Below are positions 25,344 through 33,976 of a DNA stretch of 64,000 nt, piece by piece; the stretch's first letter is position 1; each line of letters begins with the position of its first letter. A model generated the notes under the pieces. The model had not been told where the DNA came from, ran no database searches, and saw only the letters and a program-made list of their open reading frames with translations. The stretch is taken from NCBI GenBank assembly GCA_017463155.1, contig JAFTPT010000053.1, forward strand, positions 62,001-126,000, given 5' to 3'. The position numbers were made by a program, and so were the translations under genes. This stretch comes from Blautia sp. Its GTDB lineage: Bacteria; Bacillota; Clostridia; Lachnospirales; Lachnospiraceae.

Positions 25344-27494
25344 ATGGAAAAAAAGAACTTCGACAAACCTGAATATTTTGTCAACCGTGAACTTAGCTGG
25401 CTGAAATTCGACGACCGGGTGCTGAGCGAAGCACGTGACAAGCATCTGCCGTTGTTTGAGAGGCTGAAATTTACCAGTATCACCTCCTCGAACCTGGATG
25501 AATTCTACATGGTGCGTGTCGCTTCCCTGAAGGACCAGGTTCACGCGGGTTATACCAAGACGGACATCGCCGGGCTGACGGCCAAGGAGCAGCTGAAGCA
25601 GATCAGCCTGCAGACCCACGAGCTGGTCCGGGATCAGTATGAAGTATTGAACAAATCCCTGCTCCCGGCTCTTGAGAAGGCCGGCATGCACCTGATCACC
25701 GGACATGAAAACCTGACGGAAAAGCAGGCGGCCTTTGTGGACCGGTACTTCGAGGACAGCGTCTATCCGGTCCTGACCCCCATGGCGATGGACTCCTCAA
25801 GACCTTTCCCGCTGATCCGGAACAAGACCCTGAACATCGGGGCGCTGATCTCCAAGAAGGACAAGAAAAAGGGCAAGGAGGTCCTGGTATTCGCTACGGT
25901 CCAGGTGCCTTCCGTGCTGCCGAGGGTCGTGATCATTCCTTCCGCGAAGGAGGGGGACACGACGGTGATCCTGCTGGAGCAGATCATCGAGAGGAACATC
26001 GACAAGCTGTTTCTGAGCTACAACGTCGTGTGTGCCCATCCGTACCGGATCATGCGGAACGCCGACCTTACCATCGATGAGGATGAAGCCGAGGACCTGC
26101 TGGTGGAGATCAAAAAACAGCTCAAAAAACGCCAGTGGGGCGAGGTCATCCGACTGGAAGTGGAGAAGGACATCGATGAGAGGCTGCTGTCCGTTCTGAC
26201 GACGGAATTCAGCATCAAGGAGGAAGACCTGTTCAGCATCGACGGCCCGCTTGACCTGACCATGCTCATGAAGGTCTACGCGCAGGAGGGCTATGACGAA
26301 TACAAGGAGCCGAAATACACGCCGGCTCCGGTCCCTGCCTTCCAGAATGACAGGAACCTGTTCGACGTGATCAGGGAGAAGGATATCTTCCTGCATCACC
26401 CGTATATGAGCTTTGACCCGGTCGTCAATTTTATCCGGCAGTCGGCAAAGGATCCGGATGTGCTCGCCATCAAGCAGACGCTGTACCGCGTCAGCGGCAA
26501 TTCGCCCATCATCGCGGCCCTTGCGCAGGCGGCCGAGAACGGCAAGCAGGTATCGGTGCTGGTGGAGCTGAAGGCCCGTTTTGACGAGGAGAACAACATC
26601 GTCTGGGCGCAGATGCTTGAAAAGGCAGGCTGCCACGTGATCTACGGCCTGGTCGGCCTGAAGACCCACAGCAAGATCACACTGGTCGTCCGACGGGAGG
26701 AGTCCGGGATCCGCCGCTATGTCCACATGGCGACGGGCAATTACAATGATTCCACGGCCAAGCTGTATACGGACTGCGGGATCTTTACGTGCGACGAGCG
26801 CATCGGTGAAGACGCGACCGCGGTCTTCAACATGCTTTCCGGCTATTCAGAGCCAAAACACTGGAATAAACTGATCGTGGCTCCGATCTGGATGAAGGAT
26901 CGTTTCCTGAAGCTGATCGCGCGGGAGGCGGAGAATGCGCGTAAGGGCATTCCGGCCGCCATCACCGCCAAGATGAACTCCCTCTGCGACCCGGTGATCA
27001 TGGCAGCGCTTTACCAGGCATCGGCCTGCGGCGTGACCATCAATCTTCTCGTGCGCGGCATCTGCTGCCTGAAGGTGGGGATCCCCGGCGTCAGCGAGAA
27101 CATCCATGTGCGTTCCATCGTAGGCAACTTCCTCGAGCACAGCCGCATCTTCTACTTCCAGAACGGCGGAAGCGAGGAGATCTACATGGGCAGCGCGGAC
27201 TGGATGCCCAGGAACCTCGACCGCCGTGTGGAGATCGTCTTCCCGGTAGAGGACGAGGACATCAAGGAAGAACTGAAGCATATCCTGGACCTGGAATTCA
27301 GGGATAACGTAAAAGCACATCTGCTCCAGCCGGACGGAAGCTATATCAAGCAGGACAAGCGGGGGAAGACTCTCGTCAATTCCCAGATGGAGTTCTGCCG
27401 GGAAGCCACGGAGCAGGCTGAAAAGATCAAAAAACAGCCGGAGCACAGCAGAGTGTTCATACCGGCGGAACCGATGGAAATGGAGGAGCCGTAA
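25344..27494 (+). CDS. ppk: Polyphosphate kinase 1
   Basis: A 716-residue PPK1 that reversibly makes polyphosphate from ATP. ATG 25344 follows AGGAGAG. The N-terminal domain opens with NRELSWLKFDDRVL, the family signature; the middle part contains HHPYMSF; the catalytic phospholipase D-like domains carry LKTHSKITLVVRRE, whose histidine is the autophosphorylated residue in the family, followed by ATGNYNDSTAKLYTD and, further on, RSIVGNFLEHSRIFYF. Full length. It follows ppx directly, so polyphosphate level may be set by the two gene products from one transcript. Confidence 0.96.
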   Translation: MEKKNFDKPEYFVNRELSWLKFDDRVLSEARDKHLPLFERLKFTSITSSNLDEFYMVRVASLKDQVHAGYTKTDIAGLTAKEQLKQISLQTHELVRDQYEVLNKSLLPALEKAGMHLITGHENLTEKQAAFVDRYFEDSVYPVLTPMAMDSSRPFPLIRNKTLNIGALISKKDKKKGKEVLVFATVQVPSVLPRVVIIPSAKEGDTTVILLEQIIERNIDKLFLSYNVVCAHPYRIMRNADLTIDEDEAEDLLVEIKKQLKKRQWGEVIRLEVEKDIDERLLSVLTTEFSIKEEDLFSIDGPLDLTMLMKVYAQEGYDEYKEPKYTPAPVPAFQNDRNLFDVIREKDIFLHHPYMSFDPVVNFIRQSAKDPDVLAIKQTLYRVSGNSPIIAALAQAAENGKQVSVLVELKARFDEENNIVWAQMLEKAGCHVIYGLVGLKTHSKITLVVRREESGIRRYVHMATGNYNDSTAKLYTDCGIFTCDERIGEDATAVFNMLSGYSEPKHWNKLIVAPIWMKDRFLKLIAREAENARKGIPAAITAKMNSLCDPVIMAALYQASACGVTINLLVRGICCLKVGIPGVSENIHVRSIVGNFLEHSRIFYFQNGGSEEIYMGSADWMPRNLDRRVEIVFPVEDEDIKEELKHILDLEFRDNVKAHLLQPDGSYIKQDKRGKTLVNSQMEFCREATEQAEKIKKQPEHSRVFIPAEPMEMEEP

Positions 27495-27529
27495 GCACGG
27501 CGGTATATGGATAGGAGGGAGTACAGCGG

Positions 27530-28510
27530 ATGCTTGTACCTGTTTTATTGTTTCTGGTGGGACTTGTATGCCTTATCAAGGGCGGCGACTGGTTTGTGGA
27601 CGGCGCGGTAGAGATCGCGCGGAGATTCCGGCTTCCTGAGCTCCTGATCGGGGCTACGGTCGTATCCATCGGGACGACGCTTCCGGAGGTCATGGTCTCC
27701 GTTACCAGCGCCGTACAGGGACACGGCGAGATCGCATACGGAAACGCGATCGGGTCCGTGATCTGCAATACAGCCCTGATCGCAGCCATCACACTGACCG
27801 TACGGCCGGGTAAGGCGGACCGGAAATCGCTTCGGATGCCGGTGATCTTCTTCTTTATCGCGGCAGTCTTTTATGCAGGTGTTGCCTATATAAGAGGATA
27901 TTTTTCACGCCCTGTGGGGATCATCCTGCTGGCGATCTTCGTGGTCTACATGATCATGACCGTGCGGGACATGAAAAAGGGACAGTCCCCGGCTTCCGAT
28001 GCCAAAGAGAGCGGACAGACGGATGGAAAGGAACCGTCCATGGCCATGAATCTCGTTAAGCTGGTGGTCGGAGCTGCTCTCATTGCCGTGGGAGCGAGAC
28101 TACTGGTGGATAACGGTACACTGATCGCGCAGGCATTGGGTGTTCCGGAATCCGTGATCGCACTGACATTTGTGGCACTCGGCACATCCCTGCCTGAACT
28201 GGTGACGGCCATCACCTCCCTGGCAAAGGGGCACAGCTCCTTGTCCCTCGGCAACGTGATCGGTGCGAACCTTTTCAACCTGGTGCTGGTGAGCGGTGCT
28301 TCCGTCACGCTGGCCCCGTTCCCCATCCCGCAGAATTCCATGATCCGGGGAATGAATTCCTCCCTGGTGCTGGAATTCCCGGTGATGTTCGCGGTCATGC
28401 TGATCCTGACGGTACCGGCTCTTCTGAAAGAGAAGCTGTACCGTGCACAGGGAATTCTGCTTCTTGCGATCTACGCAGCCTTCTGCGTGATCCAGTTTGT
28501 CGTTGTATAA
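27530..28510 (+). CDS. Calcium/sodium antiporter, CaCA family
   Basis: A 326-residue membrane protein of the YrbG type with about ten membrane segments. It has the two alpha repeats that bind cations: GATVVSIGTTLPEVMVS near residue 43 and LTFVALGTSLPELVTAI near residue 214, each with the essential glutamate. The middle loop (about residues 150-170) is hydrophilic. TAGGAGGGA precedes the ATG. It is the last gene of the 20-28.5 kb run. The link with polyphosphate, a Ca2+ chelator, is suggestive only. Confidence 0.9.
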   Translation: MLVPVLLFLVGLVCLIKGGDWFVDGAVEIARRFRLPELLIGATVVSIGTTLPEVMVSVTSAVQGHGEIAYGNAIGSVICNTALIAAITLTVRPGKADRKSLRMPVIFFFIAAVFYAGVAYIRGYFSRPVGIILLAIFVVYMIMTVRDMKKGQSPASDAKESGQTDGKEPSMAMNLVKLVVGAALIAVGARLLVDNGTLIAQALGVPESVIALTFVALGTSLPELVTAITSLAKGHSSLSLGNVIGANLFNLVLVSGASVTLAPFPIPQNSMIRGMNSSLVLEFPVMFAVMLILTVPALLKEKLYRAQGILLLAIYAAFCVIQFVVV

Positions 28511-28584
28511 GCAGTATAAAACGTTGCCATTATTCTTTTTGTCTGAAGATTATCGGAAAAACCATTGTTTGTCTATATTTCCTA

Positions 28585-28613
28585 TTGACATACTATGAAA
28601 TATAGTGTATGAT
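28585..28613 (+). promoter_or_regulatory. Promoter of the amino-acid ABC operon with a dyad in the spacer
   Basis: A near-consensus promoter: TTGACA (28585-28590), 17-bp spacer, TATGAT (28608-28613). The spacer contains the dyad ACTATGAAATATAGT (28592-28606), a possible operator. The remainder of the gap 28511-28687 shows nothing else. Confidence 0.8.
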
Positions 28614-28687
28614 TGCTTGTAACAGTACCGGAAGATCCGGTCAAACAGGCAACGCAGTCATTTTCATGACAGAAGAGGAGGACAACA

Positions 28688-29617
28688 ATGAAGGGATTAA
28701 AACGGATCAGAAAGACAGCAGGCATCCTTCTGGCTGCAGCGCTCGCGGCAGGGATGATCACTTCCTACTGCGCGGCGGAAGAGCCTGAGGGCGTTGCGAT
28801 CGACAAGGAAGCCTTTGATGGACTTCTTGCTTCCGGGATCGTCGCGGACGATGCGGACATTGAAGCGAACGAATGGGCTTCGGCCGTGAAGGAAGCAGGT
28901 GTTCTTCGGGTAGGCGGGACCAGGACGTCGTTCCTGTTCAGCCAGCTTGATGAGACGGACGACGGCGTCCGGGGTTTTGATGCAGGGCTGTACCAGCTGC
29001 TGACACGCTATATCCTCGGAGACGAGTCAAAATTTGAATTGACGCAGGTGGATTCCAGCACCCGTGAGTCCGTCCTGCAGAGTGACCAGGTCGATGCGGT
29101 TTTTGCCACGTATTCCATCACCGACGCCCGCAAGGAAGTCATCTCGTTTGCGGGTCCTTACTACACCTCCAGACAGGCCGTGCTCGTGAAGGCCGGCAAC
29201 GAGGAGATCAACGGTGTTGACAGTCTGGCAGGCAGGACCGTGGCAACACAGTCCGGCTCCACCGGTCCGGATATCCTTGCGGAATACGCGCCGGAAGCCA
29301 TCGTACAGGAGTTCGGCACGGACCAGGAGGCACGTGCGGCTCTTGAGCAGGGACGTGTTGACGCGTATGTCACGGACTATACGCTGCTCCTCAACGCGAT
29401 CGTCAAGAATCCGGATACCTATGAGATCTCCGGAGATGTCTTCGGTCCGGAGGATAATTACGGGATCGGGCTTCCTCTTGACTCCGATGGTGTGGCTTTT
29501 GTCAATGAATTCCTCGGCAAGATCGAAGAGGACGGAACCTGGAGCAAGCTGTGGCAGATCAGCCTTGGCGACCGTACCGGTATCGACACGGCACCGGAGG
29601 CACCGGCGATCGGCTGA
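28688..29617 (+). CDS. Polar amino-acid ABC transporter substrate-binding protein
   Basis: A 309-residue exported binding protein of the glutamate/glutamine class. The signal peptide (residues 1-30) ends SYCAAEEPE; the cysteine is not preceded by a small residue, so a lipobox is doubtful and signal peptidase I cleavage after CAA is possible. The ligand-binding fold shows LRVGGTRTSFLFSQ, GFDAGLYQLL, DAVFATYSITDARKE and ISFAGPYYTSRQAVLV, close to GluB-type proteins. GAGGAGGAC precedes the ATG. A terminator-like hairpin separates it from the permeases, so it should be made in excess over them. Confidence 0.92.
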   Translation: MKGLKRIRKTAGILLAAALAAGMITSYCAAEEPEGVAIDKEAFDGLLASGIVADDADIEANEWASAVKEAGVLRVGGTRTSFLFSQLDETDDGVRGFDAGLYQLLTRYILGDESKFELTQVDSSTRESVLQSDQVDAVFATYSITDARKEVISFAGPYYTSRQAVLVKAGNEEINGVDSLAGRTVATQSGSTGPDILAEYAPEAIVQEFGTDQEARAALEQGRVDAYVTDYTLLLNAIVKNPDTYEISGDVFGPEDNYGIGLPLDSDGVAFVNEFLGKIEEDGTWSKLWQISLGDRTGIDTAPEAPAIG

Positions 29618-29656
29618 AGAGACTTCACCGGATCAACAGTATAAAGAAATGAACGG

Positions 29657-29690
29657 GGGCTTTGGGAGGATCTCTCCCGAAGCCCTTTTT
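29657..29690 (+). terminator. Intra-operon terminator/attenuator
   Basis: GGGCTTTGGGAG pairs with CTCCCGAAGCCC (one G-T) around a short loop, followed by TTTTT, 40 bp after the binding-protein gene and 12 bp before the permease start. Partial read-through would set a higher level of binding protein than of membrane subunits. Confidence 0.8.
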
Positions 29691-29701
29691 GGAGAATGAC
29701 C

Positions 29702-30361
29702 ATGAATATACAGGAACTGCTTGCACAGTACGGGGACAAGTATATACAGGCCCTTTTTACAACCTGGAAACTGACAGCGCTGGCTTTTCTTGCGGCTCTC
29801 ATCATCGGGACTGTGGTCACGGTCCTGCGCGTAAGCCCGGTCCGGCCGCTCAGGATCGCCGGCGATCTCTATGTGCAGATCTTCCGGAACATTCCCGGCG
29901 CCGCACTTCTGATCCTACTAGTGTATGCGCTGCCGTACCTGAACGTGATCCTGTCCTATTTTACCTGTGTGCTGATCGCGACGGCCCTGATCCCGGCGGC
30001 TTTCTGTTCGGAGTACCTGATGGCCGGTATGAATACCATCTCTCCGGGGCAGATCGAGGCGGCCAGATCCCTTGGCATGACCTTTACGCAGATCATCAGG
30101 AGGATCGTGATCCCGCAGTCGGTACGCTCCAGCATCCTGCCGCTCACCAATCTTCTGGTGGCGACCATGCTGACGACGGCGCTCGCCTCACAGGTGCCTA
30201 TGAATCCCATGGACCTGACGGGACTGGTGTCCCATATCAACACCCACGCCGTGGGCGGAGTCACGGCCTTTCTGATCTCGGCGGTCCTGTATTGCCTGAC
30301 CGCTGTTGTGATCGGACAGGCAGGCAACTGGCTTGACAGGAAAGTGAGGATCCTTCGATGA
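29702..30361 (+). CDS. Amino-acid ABC transporter permease (GluC-like)
   Basis: A 219-residue HisM/GlnP-family permease with about five membrane segments, opening with the family motif around YIQALFTTWKLTALAF and carrying the EAA-type loop EAARSLGMTFTQIIRRIVIP. ATG 29702 is preferred over 29696 because GGAGA at 29691-29695 is then suitably spaced. Its stop overlaps the start of the second permease by 4 bp (ATGA), indicating coupled translation and a heterodimeric channel. Confidence 0.92.
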   Translation: MNIQELLAQYGDKYIQALFTTWKLTALAFLAALIIGTVVTVLRVSPVRPLRIAGDLYVQIFRNIPGAALLILLVYALPYLNVILSYFTCVLIATALIPAAFCSEYLMAGMNTISPGQIEAARSLGMTFTQIIRRIVIPQSVRSSILPLTNLLVATMLTTALASQVPMNPMDLTGLVSHINTHAVGGVTAFLISAVLYCLTAVVIGQAGNWLDRKVRILR

Positions 30362-31200
30362 AAGATACACGGGGTTCGATCCGGGAGGCATTGTACGAGG
30401 CTCCCGGACCGAAGATGCAGAAAAAGATCCTGGCTGCGACGGTCCTCTCACTGGCCGCCCTTTCTGTCCTTCTTTTCCTGATCATCCGGATGTTCTATGA
30501 AAACGGACAGCTGGAGGGGCGATACTGGTCGTTTTTTACCAGGGCGACAACGTGGCGTTTTCTTGGGCAGGGCCTTCTCGGAACGCTGGAGGCGGCCCTG
30601 ATCTCGGGAGCGATGGCATTTGCGGCCGGATTTCTTCTCATGCTCGGAAGGATCAGCCGTCACAGGATATGGAGGGGGATCTGTACCTGCCTGGTGGAAT
30701 TCACAAGGGGTGTCCCGACCCTTCTGTTCATCTATTTTTTCTTCCTGGTCGTACCGCAGCTTGGTATCAGGCTGGATTCGATCTGGAAGATCACGATGCC
30801 GGTGGCCATCTCGGCCTGCGGCGTTGTCGCGGAGGTACTGCGCTCCGGCGTCAACGCGGTCCCGAAGGGGCAGACGGAGGCTGCGCTTTCCCTTGGCATG
30901 AGGGACGGGAGCGTCTTCTTAAAAGTCGTTTTTCCCCAGGCGATCCGGTTCGTGATACCGGCCCTGATCTCGGAGCTGGTGATCGTTGTGAAGGATACGA
31001 CATTCGCGTACGTCGTCAATTTCCCGGATCTTATGCAGAACGCGAGGGTGCTGATCTCAAACTATGACGCGATGCTTTCCGTTTATCTGGTGGTCGCCGT
31101 GATCTATATCCTGATCAATTTTCTGCTGAACAAAGCGTCCGCTTCCATCGCGCGGCGCAGGAACAATGTGATCACAGATCCGCTTGAACTGGTTGACTGA
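30358..31200 (+). CDS. Amino-acid ABC transporter permease (GluD-like)
   Basis: A 280-residue second HisM/GlnP-family permease. It has an extra N-terminal cytoplasmic stretch and a first membrane segment (about residues 22-44) before the conserved core, as in GluD. The core includes [34 protein letters not shown] and the EAA loop [20 protein letters not shown]. It overlaps the upstream permease by 4 bp. The 3' end lies 22 bp before the ATPase start codon chosen here. Confidence 0.92.
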   Translation: MKDTRGSIREALYEAPGPKMQKKILAATVLSLAALSVLLFLIIRMFYENGQLEGRYWSFFTRATTWRFLGQGLLGTLEAALISGAMAFAAGFLLMLGRISRHRIWRGICTCLVEFTRGVPTLLFIYFFFLVVPQLGIRLDSIWKITMPVAISACGVVAEVLRSGVNAVPKGQTEAALSLGMRDGSVFLKVVFPQAIRFVIPALISELVIVVKDTTFAYVVNFPDLMQNARVLISNYDAMLSVYLVVAVIYILINFLLNKASASIARRRNNVITDPLELVD

Positions 31201-31222
31201 ACAAAAGGAGCATACAGAAGTT

Positions 31223-31996
31223 ATGGCGACAAAACAAAATGCGGAGAACACAAATGGGCAGGTTCCTGTGATCGAATTAAGACATGTGGACAAGCATTAC
31301 GGAGAACTGCATGTCCTTAATAACATCGATCTCAAGGTGATGAAGGGGGAGGTCGTCGTGATCATCGGGCCGTCCGGCTCCGGAAAATCCACCCTCTGCA
31401 GGACCATCAACCGGCTCGAGACCATCGACTCCGGAGAGATCCTGATCGAGGGAAACCCGATCCCCAGGGAGGGAAAGGAACTGGCGCGTATGAGGGCGCA
31501 GATCGGGATGGTATTCCAGTCCTTCAACCTGTTCGCGCACAGATCCATACTCGACAATGTGACCATGGGACCGACAGATGTCCTGAAGATCTCAAAGAAG
31601 GAGGCCCGGGAGGAAGCCATGCGCCTTCTGAAAAGAGTGGGCGTGGATTCACAGGCGGCCAAGGTCCCTGCGCAGCTGTCCGGCGGGCAGCAGCAGCGGG
31701 TGGCGATCGCAAGGTCCCTGGCCATGCATCCGAAGGCGATGCTGTTTGATGAGCCGACGAGCGCGCTGGATCCGGAGATGATCGGGGAAGTGCTGGATGT
31801 CATGACGGAGCTCGCCGGGGAAGGCATGACCATGGTGATCGTGACGCACGAGATGAATTTTGCAAGAAGAGTTGCAGACCGCGTCATTTTTATGGACGGC
31901 GGAAGCATTATCGAAGAGAACACGCCGGAGCAGTTTTTTACAAATCCGACTTCACAGAGAGCGAAGGATTTCCTGAGCTCGATCGAAAACCATTGA
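31223..31996 (+). CDS. Amino-acid ABC transporter ATPase (GluA/GlnQ-like)
   Basis: A 257-residue ATPase. ATG 31223 is chosen; AAAGGAG lies 12 nt upstream, and an upstream in-frame ATG at 31184 would overlap the permease and lacks a site. Walker A is [10 protein letters not shown], the Q loop is [11 protein letters not shown], the signature [12 protein letters not shown], Walker [12 protein letters not shown] and the switch histidine [12 protein letters not shown](S/H)FNLF and VTHEM are diagnostic of the polar amino-acid subfamily. It closes the SBP-permease-permease-ATPase operon. Confidence 0.94.
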   Translation: MATKQNAENTNGQVPVIELRHVDKHYGELHVLNNIDLKVMKGEVVVIIGPSGSGKSTLCRTINRLETIDSGEILIEGNPIPREGKELARMRAQIGMVFQSFNLFAHRSILDNVTMGPTDVLKISKKEAREEAMRLLKRVGVDSQAAKVPAQLSGGQQQRVAIARSLAMHPKAMLFDEPTSALDPEMIGEVLDVMTELAGEGMTMVIVTHEMNFARRVADRVIFMDGGSIIEENTPEQFFTNPTSQRAKDFLSSIENH

Positions 31997-32009
31997 CAGG
32001 GATGATCGA

Positions 32010-32771
32010 ATGAGTACAATACGAATCGCAATTCCAGAGATCGATCAGAGAATGGAAAATTACACGAGGGCAGTATCTGAGGCCGGGATGGAGCCGATCG
32101 TCATCTCTGTCCAGAGCGAACAGGCAAAGAACCGGTTTCAGCAGGAGTATCTGGACGTATCGGAGTTCAGGATCGGCACATACGACGGCCTGCTGCTTCC
32201 GGGGGGCGGCGACATTGCCCCTGGAAGGTACGGGCAGGAGAACAACGGAAGCTTTATGATCATGGAAGATCTGGACGAACTCCAGCTGTCCCTGCTGGAT
32301 CTTTTTGTACGGGCACGAAAGCCCGTGCTAGGAATCTGCCGGGGGCATCAGCTGATCAACGTGTATTTCGGAGGCACGTTGATCCAGCATCTGGCGACAT
32401 CGGACCGGCATGCACGGCTGTCGCTCGAGGACAGCGACAAAGTCCATGCCTGCAAGGCCGAAAAAGGCAGCTGGCTGGCGCGGCTGTACGGGGAATCGTT
32501 CATGCACAACAGCGCCCATCACCAGGCTGCGGACCGTCTGGGAGAAGATCTCGTTATTGACGGTGTCTGTCCTTCGGACGGCGTGATCGAAGCCCTTCAT
32601 CACGAAAGCCTCCCCGTGTACGGGGTGCAGTTCCATCCGGAACGGATGTGCTGTTCCCTGGCAAGGGATGACACGGTCGACGGACTCCGGGTCTTCCGGC
32701 TTTTTTATCAGGTGTGTTATGCGAACATGGAGCGCCGGGGACGGACAGAATCTGAATTCCACGCTCTGTAA
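32010..32771 (+). CDS. Class I glutamine amidotransferase-like (gamma-glutamyl-GABA hydrolase, peptidase C26 family)
   Basis: A 253-residue PuuD-like hydrolase. The triad is visible: the nucleophile cysteine in VLGICRGHQLINVYFGG (about residues 109-125), the histidine in YGVQFHPERM and the nearby glutamate. The N-terminal GLLLPGGGDIAP and the central SAHHQA-type segment (here NSAHHQAADRL) are also typical. The family splits gamma-glutamyl amide bonds, as in putrescine or spermidine breakdown and gamma-Glu-GABA. It starts 13 bp after the amino-acid importer ATPase, so it may process the imported compound; this is inference. Confidence 0.87.
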   Translation: MSTIRIAIPEIDQRMENYTRAVSEAGMEPIVISVQSEQAKNRFQQEYLDVSEFRIGTYDGLLLPGGGDIAPGRYGQENNGSFMIMEDLDELQLSLLDLFVRARKPVLGICRGHQLINVYFGGTLIQHLATSDRHARLSLEDSDKVHACKAEKGSWLARLYGESFMHNSAHHQAADRLGEDLVIDGVCPSDGVIEALHHESLPVYGVQFHPERMCCSLARDDTVDGLRVFRLFYQVCYANMERRGRTESEFHAL

Positions 32772-32858
32772 GCACCTGCGAAAAGCGCGGAGGGGATCTT
32801 TGATCGGATCTATTACCCGGAAAGCTATATGGTATAAGCGCAAAGGAAGAGGTTTATC

Positions 32859-33425
32859 ATGAGGATCGATTATCGTACGGAACGGTATGAAGCGGAGGTT
32901 CCGGTTGAAGCATTTACGGAAGACTGCGTGGATGTGGAGAAGTTTGTCGCATTCTGCCGGGAATGCCACAACCATGACCGCCTGTGGTCATGTCCGGAGT
33001 TTTCTTTTGATGCGAATGAATACTGGAAAAAATACTCCCGGTTAAAGCTTTTCGGCATCAAGATCCTGATGCCGGAGGAGGTCACGGCAAAGGAATGGAC
33101 AAAAGAGGAACGCGGTGAGATCATCGAGCAGACATTGTGGATCGAAAAACAAAAGCTGACAGAAGAACTGTTCGCGATGGAAAAGGAATACCCGGGGAGT
33201 ATATCCCTTAGTGCCGGGTCCTGCCAGGTGTGCGGGAAGGATCACTGTGCCCGGATCGAGGGGAAACCCTGCAGGCATCCGGAACAGCTTCGCTATTCGA
33301 TCGAAGCTCTCGGAGGGGACGTCGGCCTTACGGTGACAAAGTATCTCGGCCTGGAACTGAAATGGATCGAGGGGGACCGGATCCCTCCATGGTTCATTCT
33401 GGTCGGGGGGCTTCTGCTTCCCTGA
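32859..33425 (+). CDS. DUF2284 putative metal-binding protein
   Basis: A 188-residue cysteine-rich protein of the DUF2284 type. Cysteine clusters at CRECHNHDRLWSCPEF (residues 29-45) and CQVCGKDHCARIEGKPC (about 127-143) look like ligands for a metal or Fe-S cluster. The segment RHPEQLRYSIEALGGDVG is a family hallmark. No enzymatic role is established. It follows the hydrolase by 87 bp on the same strand, with only a weak promoter-like sequence between, and may still belong to that transcript. Confidence 0.82.
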   Translation: MRIDYRTERYEAEVPVEAFTEDCVDVEKFVAFCRECHNHDRLWSCPEFSFDANEYWKKYSRLKLFGIKILMPEEVTAKEWTKEERGEIIEQTLWIEKQKLTEELFAMEKEYPGSISLSAGSCQVCGKDHCARIEGKPCRHPEQLRYSIEALGGDVGLTVTKYLGLELKWIEGDRIPPWFILVGGLLLP

Positions 33426-33469
33426 AATAACTGAAAAAATATCTTGATTTTGTCATTCATCTGGGCTAG

Positions 33470-33475
33470 TATAAT
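33470..33475 (+). promoter_or_regulatory. -10 box and small palindrome upstream of the PNPOx-like gene
   Basis: TATAAT at 33470-33475 is embedded in the palindrome AGTATAATACT (33468-33478), 67 bp before the gene. A TTGATT (33444-33449) would give a 20-bp spacer and TTGTCA (33450-33455) a 14-bp spacer, so the -35 is uncertain. A repressor binding the palindrome would block the promoter. Confidence 0.5.
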
Positions 33476-33541
33476 ACTATATGTAGTAGTGTTATGGTAA
33501 CAATTCGAATAGATACAGCAGAACAGCAGGAGGAATGACCT

Positions 33542-33937
33542 ATGAGCAAAGTAAATGATTTCCTGACAGAAGCAGGCGTTTTTTTTCTGGCGACCGTGGA
33601 CGGTGACCAGCCAAAGCTCCGCCCCCTCGGCGCACATTTTGAGATCGATGGAAAGATCCTGTTCGGCGTGGGCGATTTCAAGGCCGTGTACCGTCAGATG
33701 CAGGCAAATCCCAAGGTAGAGATCGTAGCATGTAAAAAAGATTCTCACTGGCTCCGTTACACCGGAAAAGCTGTCTTTGAAACCGATGAAAAATACGAGA
33801 AGGCAGCACTCGAAGCGGCACCGCATCTCAAGAAGATCTACAACGAGGAGACCGGGCATCACATGATGATGTTCCATCTGGAGGATGCGACGGCTGTCGA
33901 TATCGCACTTATGGGAGAGGGCGAAAACCTGCTGTAA
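33542..33937 (+). CDS. Pyridoxamine 5'-phosphate oxidase-family protein (FMN-binding split barrel)
   Basis: A 131-residue single-domain protein of the PNPOx-like split-barrel fold that usually binds FMN or F420. It begins with a FLTEAGVFFLATVDGDQPKLRPLG strand pair, the first part of the FMN site, and contains VGDFKAVYRQMQANPKVEIVAC, the next typical segment. Length and layout fit the small general-stress-protein 26/NimA-like group. The true substrate is unknown; the protein is unlikely to make pyridoxal phosphate. CAGGAGGAATGACCT precedes ATG. Confidence 0.85.
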   Translation: MSKVNDFLTEAGVFFLATVDGDQPKLRPLGAHFEIDGKILFGVGDFKAVYRQMQANPKVEIVACKKDSHWLRYTGKAVFETDEKYEKAALEAAPHLKKIYNEETGHHMMMFHLEDATAVDIALMGEGENLL

Positions 33938-33976
33938 GGCTGAAGGCAGGTACTGGAATTACGGAGGAGCAGAGAA

